Assembly: GCA_001972305.1 (NCBI GenBank)
Contig: BDDD01000358.1
Coordinates: forward strand, 248,001 to 312,000
Direction: 5' to 3'
DNA from: Cephalotus follicularis
Lineage: Eukaryota > Streptophyta > Magnoliopsida > Oxalidales > Cephalotaceae
DNA: 64,000 nt
Under the pieces are notes generated by a model. The model did not search any database. It saw nothing but the letters and a program-made list of their open reading frames with translations, and was not told where the DNA came from. The position numbers were made by a program, and so were the translations under genes. Positions within the stretch are counted from its first letter, which is position 1, and each line of letters opens with the position of its first letter. Shown here in pieces: positions 36,674-49,056 of this stretch.

Positions 36674-38163
36674 CTCCTCCTTGACACTCATTCCACGAAC
36701 TCCAAGTTTGTCCCGCAGAAATTCAAACTTAGCCTTTGGAAGTGCTTTAGTAAAAATATCTGCAATTTGTTCGTCTGTGCCGCAGTGGATTAAGCTGATT
36801 TCACCATTGCTTTCAGCTTCCCTGAGAAAATGATATTTTATCTGGATGTGTTTTGTTTTGCGGTGTTGGACTGGATTTTTGGCAATCGCAATTACCGACT
36901 TACTATCACAATACAACACAGTTGACTTTTGCTGAATTTCACCCATTTCAGCAAGAATTCTTCTCAGCCAAATTGCTTGATTTGCCGCTGCACAGGCTGT
37001 AATGTACTCTGCTTCAGCGGTGGATTGAGCCACTGTTGCTTGTTTTTGTGATAGCCATGAGAACACACCATTTCCAAATGAAAAAGTGTAACCGAATGTA
37101 CTTTTCATGTCATCCAATGATCCAGCCCAATCACTATCAGTGTAGCCAACTAGATCTGCATTTTTTGACGGTTTGTAAAAAATACCGAAACCAGTGGTAC
37201 CTTTCACATACCTGAGTAACCTTTTGGCATTAGTGAAATGCAGTTCAGATGGCTTTTGCATAAACCTTGACAGTAGGCTTGTTGCAAACATGATGTCTGG
37301 TCGGGTTGCTGTCAGGTACAACAAACTGCCGATCATGCTCCTGTACTGTCTCTCATTAGCATTGGGTGACCCATCTTCTTTCATCAATTTTTCGTTGGGA
37401 ACCAGTGGTGTGGTGACAGCTTTGCAATCTTCCATTTTGAATTTTTTGAGAAGATTCCCAGCATATTTTTTCTGGCAAATGAAAATGCCGCCGTCACTTT
37501 GGTTGATCTCCATGCCCAAAAAATAGCTCATTAAGTCTAGATCTGTCATTTCAAATTCTTTTTTCATGTCATCCTTAAATGTTGTGATCATCGAGGAGTT
37601 ACTCCCAGTGATGATGAGATCATCAACATATAAGGAGACAATCAAAATGCCGGTAGTTCCCTGAGCCTTAATATAGAGTGTGGGCTCACTTGGACTCCTC
37701 CTAAAGCCTTGATCATTGAAGTAGGAGTCAATCTACTGTACCAAGCACGCGGTACCTGTTTAAGGCCATAGAGTGCCTTCTTCAGCTTTAGGACTTTTTC
37801 TTCTTGATCTTTTGCAACAAAGCCTGGTGGTTGGTCGATGTAAATTTCTTCTTCATGATAGCCGTTGAGAAATGTTGATTTCACATCAAGCTGAAATATC
37901 TCCCATCCTTTCTGTGCTGCGAGAGCGAGAATGGTTCTCACGGTATCCTGTCTTGAAACTGGAGCAAAAGTTTCATTGTAGTCCACTCCAAATTGCTGAG
38001 TGAACCCTTTGACAACCAATCTGGATTTGTGCTTTTGAATCGAGCCATCTGGATTTACTTTGGTCTTATAAATCCATTTGACCCCAATGACATCCTTGTG
38101 GTCTGGCTTGTCAACCAGATCCCATGTCTGATTTTTCTCAATCATCTTGATCTCCTCCTTCAT
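36668..38163 (-). pseudogene. Copia reverse transcriptase and RNase H
   Basis: First part (38163 to about 37650): WIYKTKVNPDGSI, RLVVKGFTQQFGVDY, QLDVKSTFLNG, YIDQPPGFV, LYGLKQVPRAWY. Second part (37645-36668, 325 residues): YVDDLIITG with both Asp intact, YFLGMEI, QYRSMIGSLLYL, the RNase H motifs TDSDWAGS and AEAEYI, and DIFTKALP. A one-base deletion near 37730 breaks the frame between the parts. RT and RNase H would copy the element RNA into DNA. Confidence 0.9.
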
Positions 38164-38212
38164 TGCAAGCCGTCATTTTTGGTGTTGTGCCGCATCATCA
38201 TAGCTGGTGGGT

Positions 38213-38569
38213 TCATGAGTCGTCTTGCAACGTGTCCCATGCTTCTTTTGCCGATGTAGAATTCATGATTCTCGGAAAAATAGAATCCGACACAGCTAGA
38301 TGAATTTTGGCGAGTGCGTCTGCATCTTTTTTCTGCCATTCCTTCATTGGGACTGTTGTCGGTGAGCTTTCGGATTTTGTGGTAGTAGTGGTCGTGCTTT
38401 CCGCAGCTTCCGTTTTTTCTTTTAACGGAGCGACGGCTTTTGTAATGTCGTTTTCCACTACTTCCCACAAATCGTAGGCTCGTAAAATGGTTTTGATTTT
38501 TATGCTCCAAAAATCAAAATTTTCGCCGGAGAAGACGGGTATCGCGTTTGCTGAGGTCGAAGAAGCCAT
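38213..38569 (-). pseudogene. Copia gag, N-terminal fragment
   Basis: ATG at 38569. Reads PVFSGENFDFWSIKIKTIL, DLWEVVEN, then EKEWQKKDADALAKI-like residues (here KEWQKKDADALAKIHLAV), typical of copia gag (UBN2 type). It stops matching at about 38213 and RT-type sequence follows 50 bp on, so a large internal deletion joins gag to RT. Confidence 0.85.
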
Positions 38570-38678
38570 AGCGGAAAAATCAGAGTATTGCCGGAGTAGT
38601 TCCGCGGTGGTGCCGGAATAGTGCTAAAATTGTGCCGGTAATTGTGCCGTCGAGATCGACTAGTTCTCTGATACCAGT

Positions 38679-39110
38679 TGTTGGATATATTGGTGCATTA
38701 GCATAAAGCTAATTTAATATTTCATGCGGAAAGAAATTTAAGAGAGGAAAAGGGATTAAAAAATTACATGGAAGAAATAATTGAGAAAAGGAATGAGAGA
38801 ATCAGAGGGATGGAAAAAGAGTTAATGGAGAAAAAACTCTTACTACCTTATTAATTCTTTTACAAATAGCACATATTTATAGTACAAGGAAAATATTAAA
38901 ATAAGAGTAATAGAATTCCAAATGGAATTCTATGATGACCACGTTCAAACTTCATGGCATCCAAAAGCTCACATGGCTTGAATGCATTGAATTTATTGTA
39001 CTTTAATATAAAATCATCACACCTTTGCAGCCTTCACATGGGCTGCCACATTTGAATATGGTGATCAATGTAGGTGTGCTACCAACCGTGAAATGGTTGA
39101 AAATTCAACA
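38679..39110 (-). repeat. Copia 5' LTR
   Basis: 432 bp, TG...CA ends, followed on minus by GT and the iMet primer site. TATAAATA box at 38881-38874 on minus. Confidence 0.9.
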
Positions 39111-39789
39111 CTACATGATTGTGCTACTGGTGTCTTGGGCTTTTTTTTTGTATCATCTACCAAACTGAGATGGTGAAATGTAATCACTATGAACTGCATT
39201 TTATGATTGCAATGTACCTTTTGTGTAATATGAAGTTATGGTACTTGTTGTGAAACTATTGCCACCCTCTAGTTATATATGACATTAAATGTTTCCCCCC
39301 GTTGATACATTTTAATAAGTATTTTGTTAGTGAAATGTGATTGTGAATGTGAATATAAATGTGAATATTAGGACACAGTTGGAGATTGTGAGGATGTCAA
39401 TGTGATTGTGAATGTTGTCAATGTGATTGTGAAACGTATGTCAATTATAACGCATTTACTAGGTCAAGCTATTTTAACTTGTACAAAATAGCTTTTGGCT
39501 TGAATTAGGATGTATAGTACACACAGAAGGAGGACAAATTAATGATAATCAAGCCATAATGAATAAACACATGTCCACAATGAAAGTCAAGACTAGATTG
39601 ATCAGTGATGTAACATCTTACAAAATAGGATCTGTCAACAACAAAAAGGAATAGTAACAATTGACAAAATATAATTTTAGCTACACAAAGTATGAAGCAG
39701 CTATACATGAATCAAAATAAGATCTGTCACAACATCACTGATAGTTAACTAGACTCTTTGATGTATACATCAAGTCTTCAGTAGTGGTT

Positions 39790-42700
39790 GCCTTGGGTCA
39801 TATTGGACTGCATTTGGTTATGGTTGCTGCTTTCACCCCTCTCTTACCGATTCCTCCTACTCTTCCTCTGCCCCATGTTGCTGTCCCCAGGTGAAATGAA
39901 TCTTGCATGCTTTGTACCAGGCTACATGTGACAGAAAATATTACAAGTCATCTTTGGGTACATTATTTCATATCATGAATGTTCATATGTAACTTACATT
40001 GAGAATTTTCACTCCAGTATCAATGTCAGTGTATATCCCTAGACCTCTCTGCCTTTTCTAACCAGTTGTTGCCCTCCTCATCTTCTCCCTCTCATGCCTC
40101 TCCCTGGCCCACTGTTGTTGTTTCTCCATCTTCTCCCTGGCCTTTTTCTGTTCTCTCTCTTGCTTATCCTTCAATCTCTTATCCTCTTTATCCTGTTTTT
40201 CTTTAGCTTTCATTCTTTGTATTTCTTGATTATCTATAGGACTCACTTGGTCTGTTTGTCCAATCACTTATTCATCCATAATTAAAACACACAGTAATTA
40301 TAAAATAGTTGAAAGACAATAAATTATGATAATATTTGTAAAATACTTACTATAGAACACCATCTTTTGTTATGTCCTTGAGATTCACAAATTGTACAAG
40401 TCATCCTCCTCCTAGTCTTGGCTAGCTTCCCCATCCTTTGCTTCTTTGGTTCAAGTGGATCTTTCCTTCTTCACAATTTTGGCCTTCCAGGAATTTTCTT
40501 GAATGGTGGTGGCAGAATTGAGTCCAATCCTGTCTTTGGCCAAAATTTTGAGCTTTTAACTGGCTGGATTGGGTATTGATAGGCATTCAAGTAGAACTCC
40601 TTTTTGTACCAATGGGCTACATAGTCTTCAGGTGCTTTCTTCTCTGAGTTTAGCACACAAATTACATGTGGACAAGGTATTCCAGTCATATCCCACTCTC
40701 TGCAGGAGCAACTCCTTTCATGTAGAATGACATTATGCCTATCAACCCCATGAACCACTTCATACCCCAACTCCCCATTCCAATCTAAGCTGCAATTGTC
40801 AGCCACCTTTTTGTTGTCATTTAATTTTTTCATGATTCTTGGTGTAATGTCCCCATTCCATTTGTCAGCATATATCTTCTTCTCATGAATTCTCCTCATA
40901 ATTGTAACCCTTATGTCTATAGCATTGACACAATGGCTTTTGTCCTAGCTTGGAGGATCCATCCATTAAAAGTCTCAACCAAGTTGTTATCTATGATATC
41001 ACATTTTGGTTGAGTGCTGAAGTATGCCTTGCACCAATGCCACGGATTTAGTTTCATCATGTTATCATGTGGATCCCCCTTGTTCATGCCCTTAATAATC
41101 TTCATGTTATCCTCAAATTGTGGAACATTTGTAGACTTTCCAAAATAGCTTCTTTAGTTCTCTACCAGCATATTTCTTACACCGATTATGGTAAATATGT
41201 CTTGCACACATCCTATGCTCCAAATGTGGCATGAGCTTAGCAAGTACTTGCTATAATCCCTATAAATAAGGACAGAAAAAGAAAAAAAGAAAAAAAGAAA
41301 TCAACAACTTAAAAAATAGATATGTAATAGAATGAACAAAGGAAGCATAAAATGTTACTGGTTTAGGGTTTAATACCTTTGTCTGGTCAGATATTATAGT
41401 CAGCCCATAGCCATTAGTTGTTTGAATATCATCCATCAGTAACTGAATGAACCACTGCCAAGAATCCGTGCACTCCACCTCCACTACAGACCATGCTATT
41501 GGAAACATCTGGTTGTTTCCATCTCTCCCAATTGCTGTTAACAGCTCACCCTTACACAGGCCCTTTAAGAAACACCCATCCATACCAATGATAGGTCTAC
41601 ACCCAACCAACCACCCTTTTTTACAAGCATCAAAACATACATACATTCTTTTGAACAGCAATGGCCCATCAACTCCCCCAATCCTCTCAGTTTTTACTCT
41701 CACTGTACTCCCAGGGTTAGTCCTCAACAATTCCTCCCCACAATCTCATAACATGGCAAACTGCTCCTTCTGATTTCCTTTCATCTCTTTAATTACTATG
41801 CCTTTAGCCCTCATGCACTTACTAATGCCAACATTCATTTTAAATTCTTTCTTGCACCATTCTTTAATTTCCAAGAGTTTGCATTTTGGTGAAGTTATTA
41901 TCTTGTCTTTGAATTCTATAGCCATGAATCTTACTGTGACTCTCTTGTTTTTGAATTTGTGGCTGCACTTGTGCTCACTATGGTAAGTCTTCACTTTAAA
42001 TGATTGATCATTCCTCTCCATGCTTGCATATATATACCGGGGACAACCTTTTACACATTTGGCTTGAACCCTCTTTGAGTCATTAATTGGCATGCTTATT
42101 TCAACTATTCTAGCCATACAATATTTTGTGATAACTTGTCTAAATTGTTTCACTCTATCAAAGAGCATACCAACCTCAAAGTATGGTACCCTGTCATCAG
42201 CACAGTAAGATGGAAATCGACTCTTCCTTCTTACAAGTTCACCATCCTCACTATCCTCACCATAACTGCCTAAGCCATCAGAGTCAAAATATTCACTTTC
42301 AGAACCCGACTCCCTGTTACTACTACCAACCTTTCCTACTAGTTCAACTTCTACATCTTCTGCATCACTGCTTACTGAATAAGCCCCAAGATCTTCTTCA
42401 ATGTTATCTTCTACAAAATTCTTACCATCTTTTCCTTTGCCCATCCCTTTTTTTTTTCTTGGACTCCTTCACTTTCTTCCTTACATCAACAACTTCTTCA
42501 TCCCCATCAAAATCACTTGAAAACTCCACATCAACTGGGACCTCATCCCCATCACTGCTGACCTCATTGTCATCACTACTCTCAGCCTCATAAGCCTCAT
42601 TAGAATTCCTATTCCATTTCCCACTAGATTCCCATCATCATTTATGTCTTCATTACTAACACTGGTGCTCTCACCAATATTCACCTCACTGCCTGTAAAG

Positions 42701-43155
42701 TCATTAAATCTAGTAGCAATGTCCTCTACCCCATTTAAGTCTAAGTCATCCAATCCATCATTCATGTCCCCATCAGCATCTATATTTTGGAAAAAGCCAT
42801 TACTACCCTTATTGTGTGGTTCAGGGACTATTTCAGGTATATCAACTCCATGTTCAAAGTAAACCTCTATCGTAGGGGTTATAGCTACAAAATTAAGCAT
42901 CTCATTAGTGCTTTTGTCATCGACTATTAGTCTTAAACCTTCCTTTAGAGGCATGTCAGGTACCCTATAAAACATTATCACTAACTTATGATATCCTAAG
43001 TCCTTAGCAATTACAACCAATTCAAAATAAGCTATATGATCAACATCAAAATGTCGCACTTCATTCTGTAAACAATTGACATACCTAATGTTTGGCATGC
43101 CCACAAAATTCCCCCCATGGAAAAATACCAGTGTCACTCTTCCACTGTTGCACAT
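39790..43155 (-). pseudogene. Mutator-like transposase gene, broken
   Basis: Read downward from ATG 43155: a PB1-like N-terminal region (FFHGGNFVGMPNI, YFELVVIAKDLGY, FYRVPDMPLKEGLR), an acidic linker, a MuDR-type DNA-binding domain (42230-41800: FEVGMLFDRVKQFRQVI, HSEHKCSHKFKNKRV), the MULE catalytic domain (41730-41000: RPIIGMDGCFLKG, TIISDQTK, EHRMCARHIYHN, NNLVETFNGW), a SWIM zinc finger (CSCREWDMTGIPCPHVI at about 40710), a C-terminal CTICESQGHNKRWC knuckle (about 40390), and a Lys/Glu-rich tail. Lesions: a frameshift near 42610, TGA at 41748-41746 where Arg is expected, stops near 41250, a frameshift near 41110, and TAG after 40058. Two introns are likely (41379-41262 and about 40370-40268). 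Confidence 0.85.
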
Positions 43156-43790
43156 GGTGTGGCAGTACACTATAAAAATTAAAAAAATCAAATAAGTATT
43201 GTAATGAGACAATAATGTCAAAAAAATATTAAACCTACATATGATATTGTGAAGACATTAAAAGAGCAAAAAACAAAAAACAAAAAAAGGTGCATTTAAC
43301 CTAACAAGGGTTCAACATTTTGATTCAACCAAAGTGACGAGTCTCCTGTACCAACTACAAGACAAAAAAACATATATTATTATAACATTTTTTTTGGACA
43401 ATGACATATTTAAAGTACAAAAAGAAAACAAAATTTGGAACAAGAAAACATGGTAGAAATCACGTGAGGGAAGGATTTCGGAGACAATGCACATTATAAT
43501 TAAGAAATAATATATGCCATTGTCTGTGACTAAAAAGAGAATCACCTCTTTGAATCTTATAACTTCGTAACCCTTCGTAACCCCAGTTGCGATAACATGT
43601 TTAAAGATTTGGGTTTTCCCAAATTTGAATTTGTTGAATCAGATGATGTAAGGTTAAGACTTTGTGCTTTGAATCTGTGGTTGAATAAGTGCTTGAATCG
43701 TTGTGTTAATGATTTGCTGTTTAGACAATTAGGGTTGTTTAGGTTTTGAATTTGGGTTTAGGTGGAGAAGGTGGCAAGGTGGGGATGACT

Positions 43791-43984
43791 GTTTAATCTT
43801 TCATAAATGTCACGTCACTTGCCACGTGTACTTCGTTAGTGGCCGTTACGATCTGGTGACGACAGGTAGTCAATTGAACGCGATTTTAAAGTTCAGTTAC
43901 CTAATTGAACAAAATTTAAGTTCAAGTACCTAATTAAAAATTTAATGAAAATTCAGGTATGAGACTTACAATTTAGCCTTTTTT
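43791..43984. repeat. MULE right terminal inverted repeat
   Basis: Inverted partner of 34834-35025. The transposase ATG lies about 640 bp inside it. Confidence 0.88.
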
Positions 43985-44030
43985 TACGCATGATATTGTT
44001 TTATTTGATCATCCGAACAATCATACGTAA

Positions 44031-44419
44031 GCCCCGTTTGGTAGTGTGGTTGGGTTGCCCAACCACACTTTGGGGCCCAATCACATTCCAAATTAATGTT
44101 TGGTAAATTGAACTATAATTGTGGTCGACTGAAAGCACTTTCACTTTTATAAAGTAGTAAAAACACTTTTCAAACTGGGAAATTGTGGTCAGTTCGAAAA
44201 GTGTTTTTGCTAACCACATGTTTATATAACATTTAAAATTTCATGTTCATTTCAATTATTTAACATGTCAACAGCAGTTTCAAAAATATATTTACCAAAC
44301 ACATATTTACTTCAAAAATACTTTTCAGTTTCATCACAATACTTTTGATAAAAACATTTATACTGAAAACAATTTTAAAAAGTATTTTTACGAAATACAC
44401 AGTATTACCAAACAGACGG
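44031..44419. mobile_element. MITE-like element, hAT-type ends
   Basis: Starts GCCCCGTTTGGTAGTG and ends TACCAAACAGACGG, inverted repeats of a type common in plant hAT MITEs. The interior is rich in CACTTTT and AAAAACA motifs. TSD not confirmed. It lies just upstream of the PIRL gene. Confidence 0.55.
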
Positions 44420-44679
44420 ATAATTAGTCCAAATGGATCTACTTACATACAGCGCAATGCCATCCTGCCACTTGGCCAGGATATGAAACGCCGGGACCTC
44501 GGAGTCTAGAGTTATCCATAACTAATATTATAGTTTTTCCACGTCAAAATCTCCACTCCCTATGCATATGCGCACGCACACACACTCACAGAGACACTGA
44601 TCAACAATCAAAAGCATACGGCATCGAGCCCCAATTCACTTTCTTTGCAATCGAATTCATAATTCAATTGTATTCCATT

Positions 44680-46971
44680 ATGGATCCCAACCCGAAATCA
44701 TTCCCCATCCTCTCCTACGTCATGGCCCGACTGCCCTCTCTCGGCCCCAAATTCACCACCCAACCCTCACACGACATCGAACAACCACCACCGTCCGATC
44801 CATCCTCAAGTCAACCCCACATCATCAACCGAATGCCCCACTTATTGGACCCCAAGATCCTCGCCGCCATGAAACACGCCGTCTCCGACGTCGCCCAGAC
44901 CCGATCCGTCCTCCAAACCCTCGGCCCCAGACCTGACCACGAGATGGTCGACAACGCCAGATCTAAGCTCGCCGATGTCGAATCCTCCCTCTCCAAATCC
45001 CTGGAGGAGGTCGTCCTCTCGCCGCGGCCGCCGGACGTGGACCGGCTCTTGTGGCGGTCTCACCTGGCGGACAAAGAGCGAGAGTGCCGCGAACGAGCGG
45101 AGAAGGAGAGGGCCATGTACAAGACGATATTGCAGCTTGACGAGATGCACGAGGCGTACGAGAGGCTGTTGAAGGAGGCGGAGGAGAGGCTGGAGAAGAT
45201 CTATGACAACGCCGAATCGGGGGCGGAGGGAGTGACTAAGGGAGTGACGGAGGCGGAGGAAGTGAACGAGGAGGTGATTGGGATTTTGCAAGAGGCTTCG
45301 GGGAAAGGTATAGAGCGCGTGGACTTGTCTAATAAACGGTTGAGGTTTTTGCCCGAAGCTTTCGGCAGGATTGTTGGGTTAAGGTTGCTTATTTTATCCA
45401 ATAATCAACTCGAGGTTAGTTTCTTTTTGTCTTTTGTATGCCATGCAATTTTGTTTGATTTTGCTATGAGTTTATTTGTGCAATTTGTTACTGATTTGAT
45501 ATGAACTCTATGACTCTCTGTATCCAACTGTTCATAATTGTGGTTCAGGCCATTGGGTACTTCATCTTGCATTCCAATTCTGGATACAGAGGCTACTTAT
45601 AAATGCAAGTTATAGCTTATCATTCTACAGTACTTGCTACTTCTACTTCTAGCCAATCACCGGATTGATATATATAACGATTAATACATGCCATTATCTG
45701 CAGAAGCCTGAAGCTACGTGACTCTGCTGATTGTGCAACCTTTCAAAATTTGCATGATTTATGATTTTTTTTTGGTCAGTTCATTTTTTAGTTTGTTCTA
45801 TATTGGTTGTAGTGATGTCGATATCATTGGGCCCCACTGTTACAACCAGGTTTCCAAATCATTAAGGGACCAGCTAAAGTTGCTAAACTAGTTTTCTGTT
45901 GAACCTACTTTAAAGAAAGGATCTCTTTTGAGAAAACTGTAAACTGATAATATGTCAGTGTTGTGCTTGCAAGTGTAACATCAAATTGTTGAACAATTAA
46001 GCGATTGTTTTTGTGAGATTATATTTATGAGGCTTTGGCTTTTCACGTTTCTGGTCTCGCGATGGAGTATTTTTGTGTGACTGAAACAGGTCATCCCTGA
46101 CTCAATATCTGGATTAAGGAATCTTGAGGAGCTCTATCTTTCTTCTAATCTCTTGGAGTCGCTGCCTGACTCGATTGGGTTGTTGTATAATCTGAAAATC
46201 CTGGACGTTTCTGGAAACAAGCTAGTTGCTTTACCTGATTCCATCTGTCAATGCAGGTTATTAAAATTCATTATGGACTATGTTACCATTTTCAGAAAAT
46301 TTGGCTAATATTTATAATGGTTCAGGTCATTGGTGGAGTTGGATGTGAGCTTTAACCGCCTGACTTACTTGCCAACTAACATTGGATATGAGTTAGTGAA
46401 TCTACAGAGGCTTTCAATCCATTTGAATAAGATTCGTTCGCTTCCTACTTCTATTGGTGAGATGAGGTCCTTGCGTCATCTTGATGCTCACTTCAATGAG
46501 CTCCGTGGGCTTCCACTGGCGATCGGGAGACTGACTAATCTTGAGATCCTCAATCTTAGTAGTAATTTCAGTGACCTGACAGAACTTCCTGAGACGATTG
46601 GTGATTTGACAAATCTTAGGGAACTTGATTTAAGTAACAACCAAATTCATGCTCTTCCTGATACGTTTGGTCGGCTTGACAATCTGATAAAATTCAATAT
46701 TGACCAAAATCCTATTGTAATTCCACCAATGGAGATTGTGAAAGAAGGGGTTGAAGCTGTCAAAATTTTTATGGCCAAGAGGTGGCTTGACATACTGGTG
46801 GAGGAAGAACGGAAGAGCATGCTTGAAGTACAAGAACAGACACAGGCGGGATGGTTGACTCGCAGCACTTCCTGGTTGAAAAACTATGCTTCAGGTGTTC
46901 GTGAGAGTGTTTCAGATTATCTGGTAGCTGAGAAATCTCATAGAGACCCTTTTTTGGATCAGCAGCTATAA
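44680..46971 (+). CDS. PIRL: Plant intracellular Ras-group-related LRR protein (PIRL), 515 residues
   Basis: Three exons: 44680-45414, 46090-46256, 46326-46971; 1,548 nt, phases consistent, GT-AG introns. Start [22 protein letters not shown] matches the PIRL1/9 subgroup. Residues 60-215 are a helical, Glu/Lys-rich region before the repeats. Residues about 220-445 hold ten or so Shoc2-type LRRs ([59 protein letters not shown]), followed by a conserved tail with [31 protein letters not shown] and DPFLDQQL. PIRLs are plant-specific cytosolic proteins resembling Ras-binding LRR scaffolds; PIRL1 and PIRL9 act in pollen development in Arabidopsis. An upstream in-frame TTG is not taken as start. No lesions. 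Confidence 0.92.
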
Positions 46972-48063
46972 GTTCATTGTCCACTGATAATTCGAACATT
47001 TTTTTTCTCTTCCGTTTATGTCATGTACATTCCTCTTTACATCTATTCCAGAAATTGAGAAAACCTTACAGTATTGTTCTTTTGTTCTGGTGCAATTCCT
47101 TTGGAATGTCAGTTTTTGCATGATCAAGAAATAGGTAGGGAAGGTTACTACTTACTATCTAACGCTGTACATTAAGTGATGCTGGGCGTTTCAAGTGCTG
47201 CTATCAATCCTTTTGAAGTTATTTTTACCATTTTTTGTTTAGGAGATCCTATATGCTTGATTGCATGCCATCAATCTATTCCGGTTGGCTTTGCTCTCTT
47301 CTCTTTTTGTGTGGCTAAAATTTTCTGGTGGTTAATGTTTTCTTCTACTGTTATGCTAACTATCAGGGGCATTCTAAAAGCATCCTCCTCTAACAAGTAG
47401 CTGTGATACCCCAGAAAGTTTCTGCAACAGCTCTTAAGACTCTGCTTTCTTGAGACTATTATGGTTAGAAAACACGATTCGAGTAAGAATAGAAGATGAG
47501 AAGAGTTATTTTCGCCCCTTTTTTAACTCTGTTTTTGGGAAGAAAAAGATTACTGCAGTTAACCCAATAAAGAACAGAGATGATAGTTTCATTAGTAAAA
47601 TAACACATATAACTAAAGCAGAGTTCCAGCTTCCTGCGTACCAACTTAATAGACAAGTTAAGTCAGTAACAAAAATCGTTTTTCATTCAATCCTTTGCAG
47701 TAAAAAAGTAACCTGTTTGAGGTTTACATTAACAGCACTTTGAAATTGCTACCCAAGCTCTCATAGTCATAAGCCCATACACATGAAGCAGCAGCTCCAA
47801 ATCCATTTTTGCTGCTATATTGGTTCCATGACCCCATCAAAATAAACTAAATTTCATTTAGTGAGAACCCTATCTATGGATAAAAGCTGAAATACATCCT
47901 CGGGGTAATAAAATTCATTTAATATTATACTACATTGAATCAATTACACTTGTGGATCAATTATCCTTTGTGGAAATGTAATAATTACAATTTTCTCTTC
48001 ATTGTTTAATGTCGCAGAAGGTTCCACATGGTATATAAATTTACTTTTCGAAATGTTTCAATC
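46972..48063. other. Downstream region of PIRL
   Basis: 3' UTR followed by AT-rich intergenic DNA. Short frames at 47176-47400 and 47450-47743 show no domain similarity. Confidence 0.55.
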
Positions 48064-48914
48064 TGTTGATACAGAAATCCTTCCCACAACAGTACCCTGC
48101 GTGTAAGGGCTTGATTTGTTTAAGGAAACGCTACTTAAATGTTTCGAGGTGAAGGTGGAATGTTGTAAATGTTTTGCCTACACAGAGGAGCAAATACGTT
48201 GAAGGTCCAGGAGGTTATTCTCCCGGGGACACTCCGACGCTCAAGTTAGACATTTGCCAAGTGAAAACAAAGTTATTTGAGAGTAAAAATGACTGACCTG
48301 AGATATGTGTTTGATTCTTGTATTTATAGGGCTGGTTTGTAACTGTCTGAGCGTGAAATGCGGAGGTGATAGCTGTCCCCTAAGGAAATACCGAGGATTT
48401 CGGGATTTCCCTTATCTCCACCTGATTTGTCGCTACTTTCCTTGTGGGTAGTTAATTTTGCCTTATCTTCCATATTTAGAAAAGTTAAATCCCTGAAAAG
48501 TAAGCTGGTTTTATGGTTTCATACTGCCGAGGACGAGGAGAAAAAGACTTCTGGTCATTTATTTTCTTTAAGGTCTTCAAGTTCCATGGCTTCTTTTAGG
48601 GCTGACACCTGAAGTAGTAGGTCCTCTGCCAAACTGCCGAGGAAGGTAACTGATATAGTGCAGTTGAGAAGGAAGACCTTTGGCTAGGTCCTCGACACCA
48701 GTGTTGGAAAAGGGGTCATCGGCATCTACAACACCACTAATGGGGAGGTCCTCGGCACTGATGCCGAGGAGGATGTCTCTATCCGCATCTTCTCCCAGAG
48801 CTTGATAAGCCTCCTCTGACTGGTATCCATATAAACTTCGAGACCACTGACACTTGGTTATTTCTGCGAAGAACAGGTGTTGTTCTTGGTATAATTCAAT
48901 TTTTTTCCATATCA
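48064..48914 (-). mobile_element. Tat solo LTR, minus orientation
   Basis: TSD CAATC at 48059-48063 and 48915-48919. The unit reads TGTTGATACAG on plus at its left and CCATATCA at its right, so on minus it starts TGATATGG. TATAAATA on minus at 48328-48321. Shares GGGGACACTCCGACGCT with the LTR of the element at 2467-22424. No internal region remains, so it arose by LTR-LTR recombination. Confidence 0.92.
48321..48328 (-). promoter_or_regulatory. TATA box in solo LTR
   Basis: TATAAATA on minus within CCCTATAAATACAAG, at the place expected for the LTR promoter. It points away from the host PB1/C2 side, toward PIRL. Confidence 0.5.
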
Positions 48915-49056
48915 CAATCAAATTAGACATTTATTATATATGATTTACAAACGAGGATTGTTTATTATCTTCGTATCTTTGTATAAGTTTGGTTAAATTC
49001 TTGCATGCTACTACCAGATCACCACATTATTTGTACATTTGTCCAATAACATATCT

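Larger units (their letters stand above)
36242..39110 (-). mobile_element. Ty1/copia retrotransposon, internally deleted
   Basis: Identical-length LTRs (432 bp) at 38679-39110 (5') and 36242-36673 (3'), each TGTTGGATAT...TTCAACA. Flanks are ATACA (36237-36241) and CTACA (39111-39115), sharing TACA, consistent with a slightly mutated 5-bp TSD. A tRNA-iMet primer site (TGGTATCAGAG on minus, 38676-38666) follows the 5' LTR. The interior keeps the start of gag and the RT-RNase H region, but the rest of gag, protease and integrase are missing. Confidence 0.92.
35317..39168 (+). pseudogene. GRF-type zinc finger protein gene of the MULE, interrupted by copia
   Basis: ATG at 35317 (MSSSQSSISNYEF). 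Exon 1 to 35460 encodes the first half of a GRF zinc finger: YNCG, NPGRRFHSCPNYK. After an intron of about 500 bp, coding resumes near 35957 with KCNFFLWHDPE, the second half. Then comes a coiled coil (SELRTENMALKRKL, LQRENKSLKRKL). The frame continues through VYM and, after the copia insertion (36242-39110), ends with a short hydrophobic tail (MIVLLVSWAFFFL split by the insertion; TGA at 39166-39168). Lesions: TAG at 35410-35412 where the family has Trp, a frame change near 36005, and a TAG at about 36145. GRF + coiled coil + C-terminal hydrophobic segment is a recurrent plant protein layout. Confidence 0.72.
34834..43990. mobile_element. Mutator-like element (MULE) with two convergent genes
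   Basis: Long terminal inverted repeats at 34834-35025 and 43791-43984 bracket a plus-strand GRF-finger gene (35317-39168) and a minus-strand Mutator transposase gene (43155 to about 39790). The convergent plan, each gene starting beside one inverted repeat, is that of maize MuDR (mudrA and mudrB). A possible 9-bp TSD is ATTGTTTTT (34825-34833) against ATTGTTTTA (43995-44003), but the extreme ends do not align perfectly. A copia element sits inside (36242-39110). Both genes carry stops, so the copy is not autonomous. Confidence 0.85.

Noticed and set aside
38160..38510. Second copia ORF overlapping gag in another frame
   Set aside because: A shadow of the gag frame; the composition of the overlapping frame has no family features.
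34825..44003. Firm 9-bp TSD for the MULE
   Set aside because: ATTGTTTTT and ATTGTTTTA are close, but poly-T at the left edge and non-matching extreme ends leave the borders uncertain.
44811..45291. Minus-strand ORFs opposite PIRL exon 1
   Set aside because: Shadows of a GC-rich coding exon with a clear plus-strand protein.
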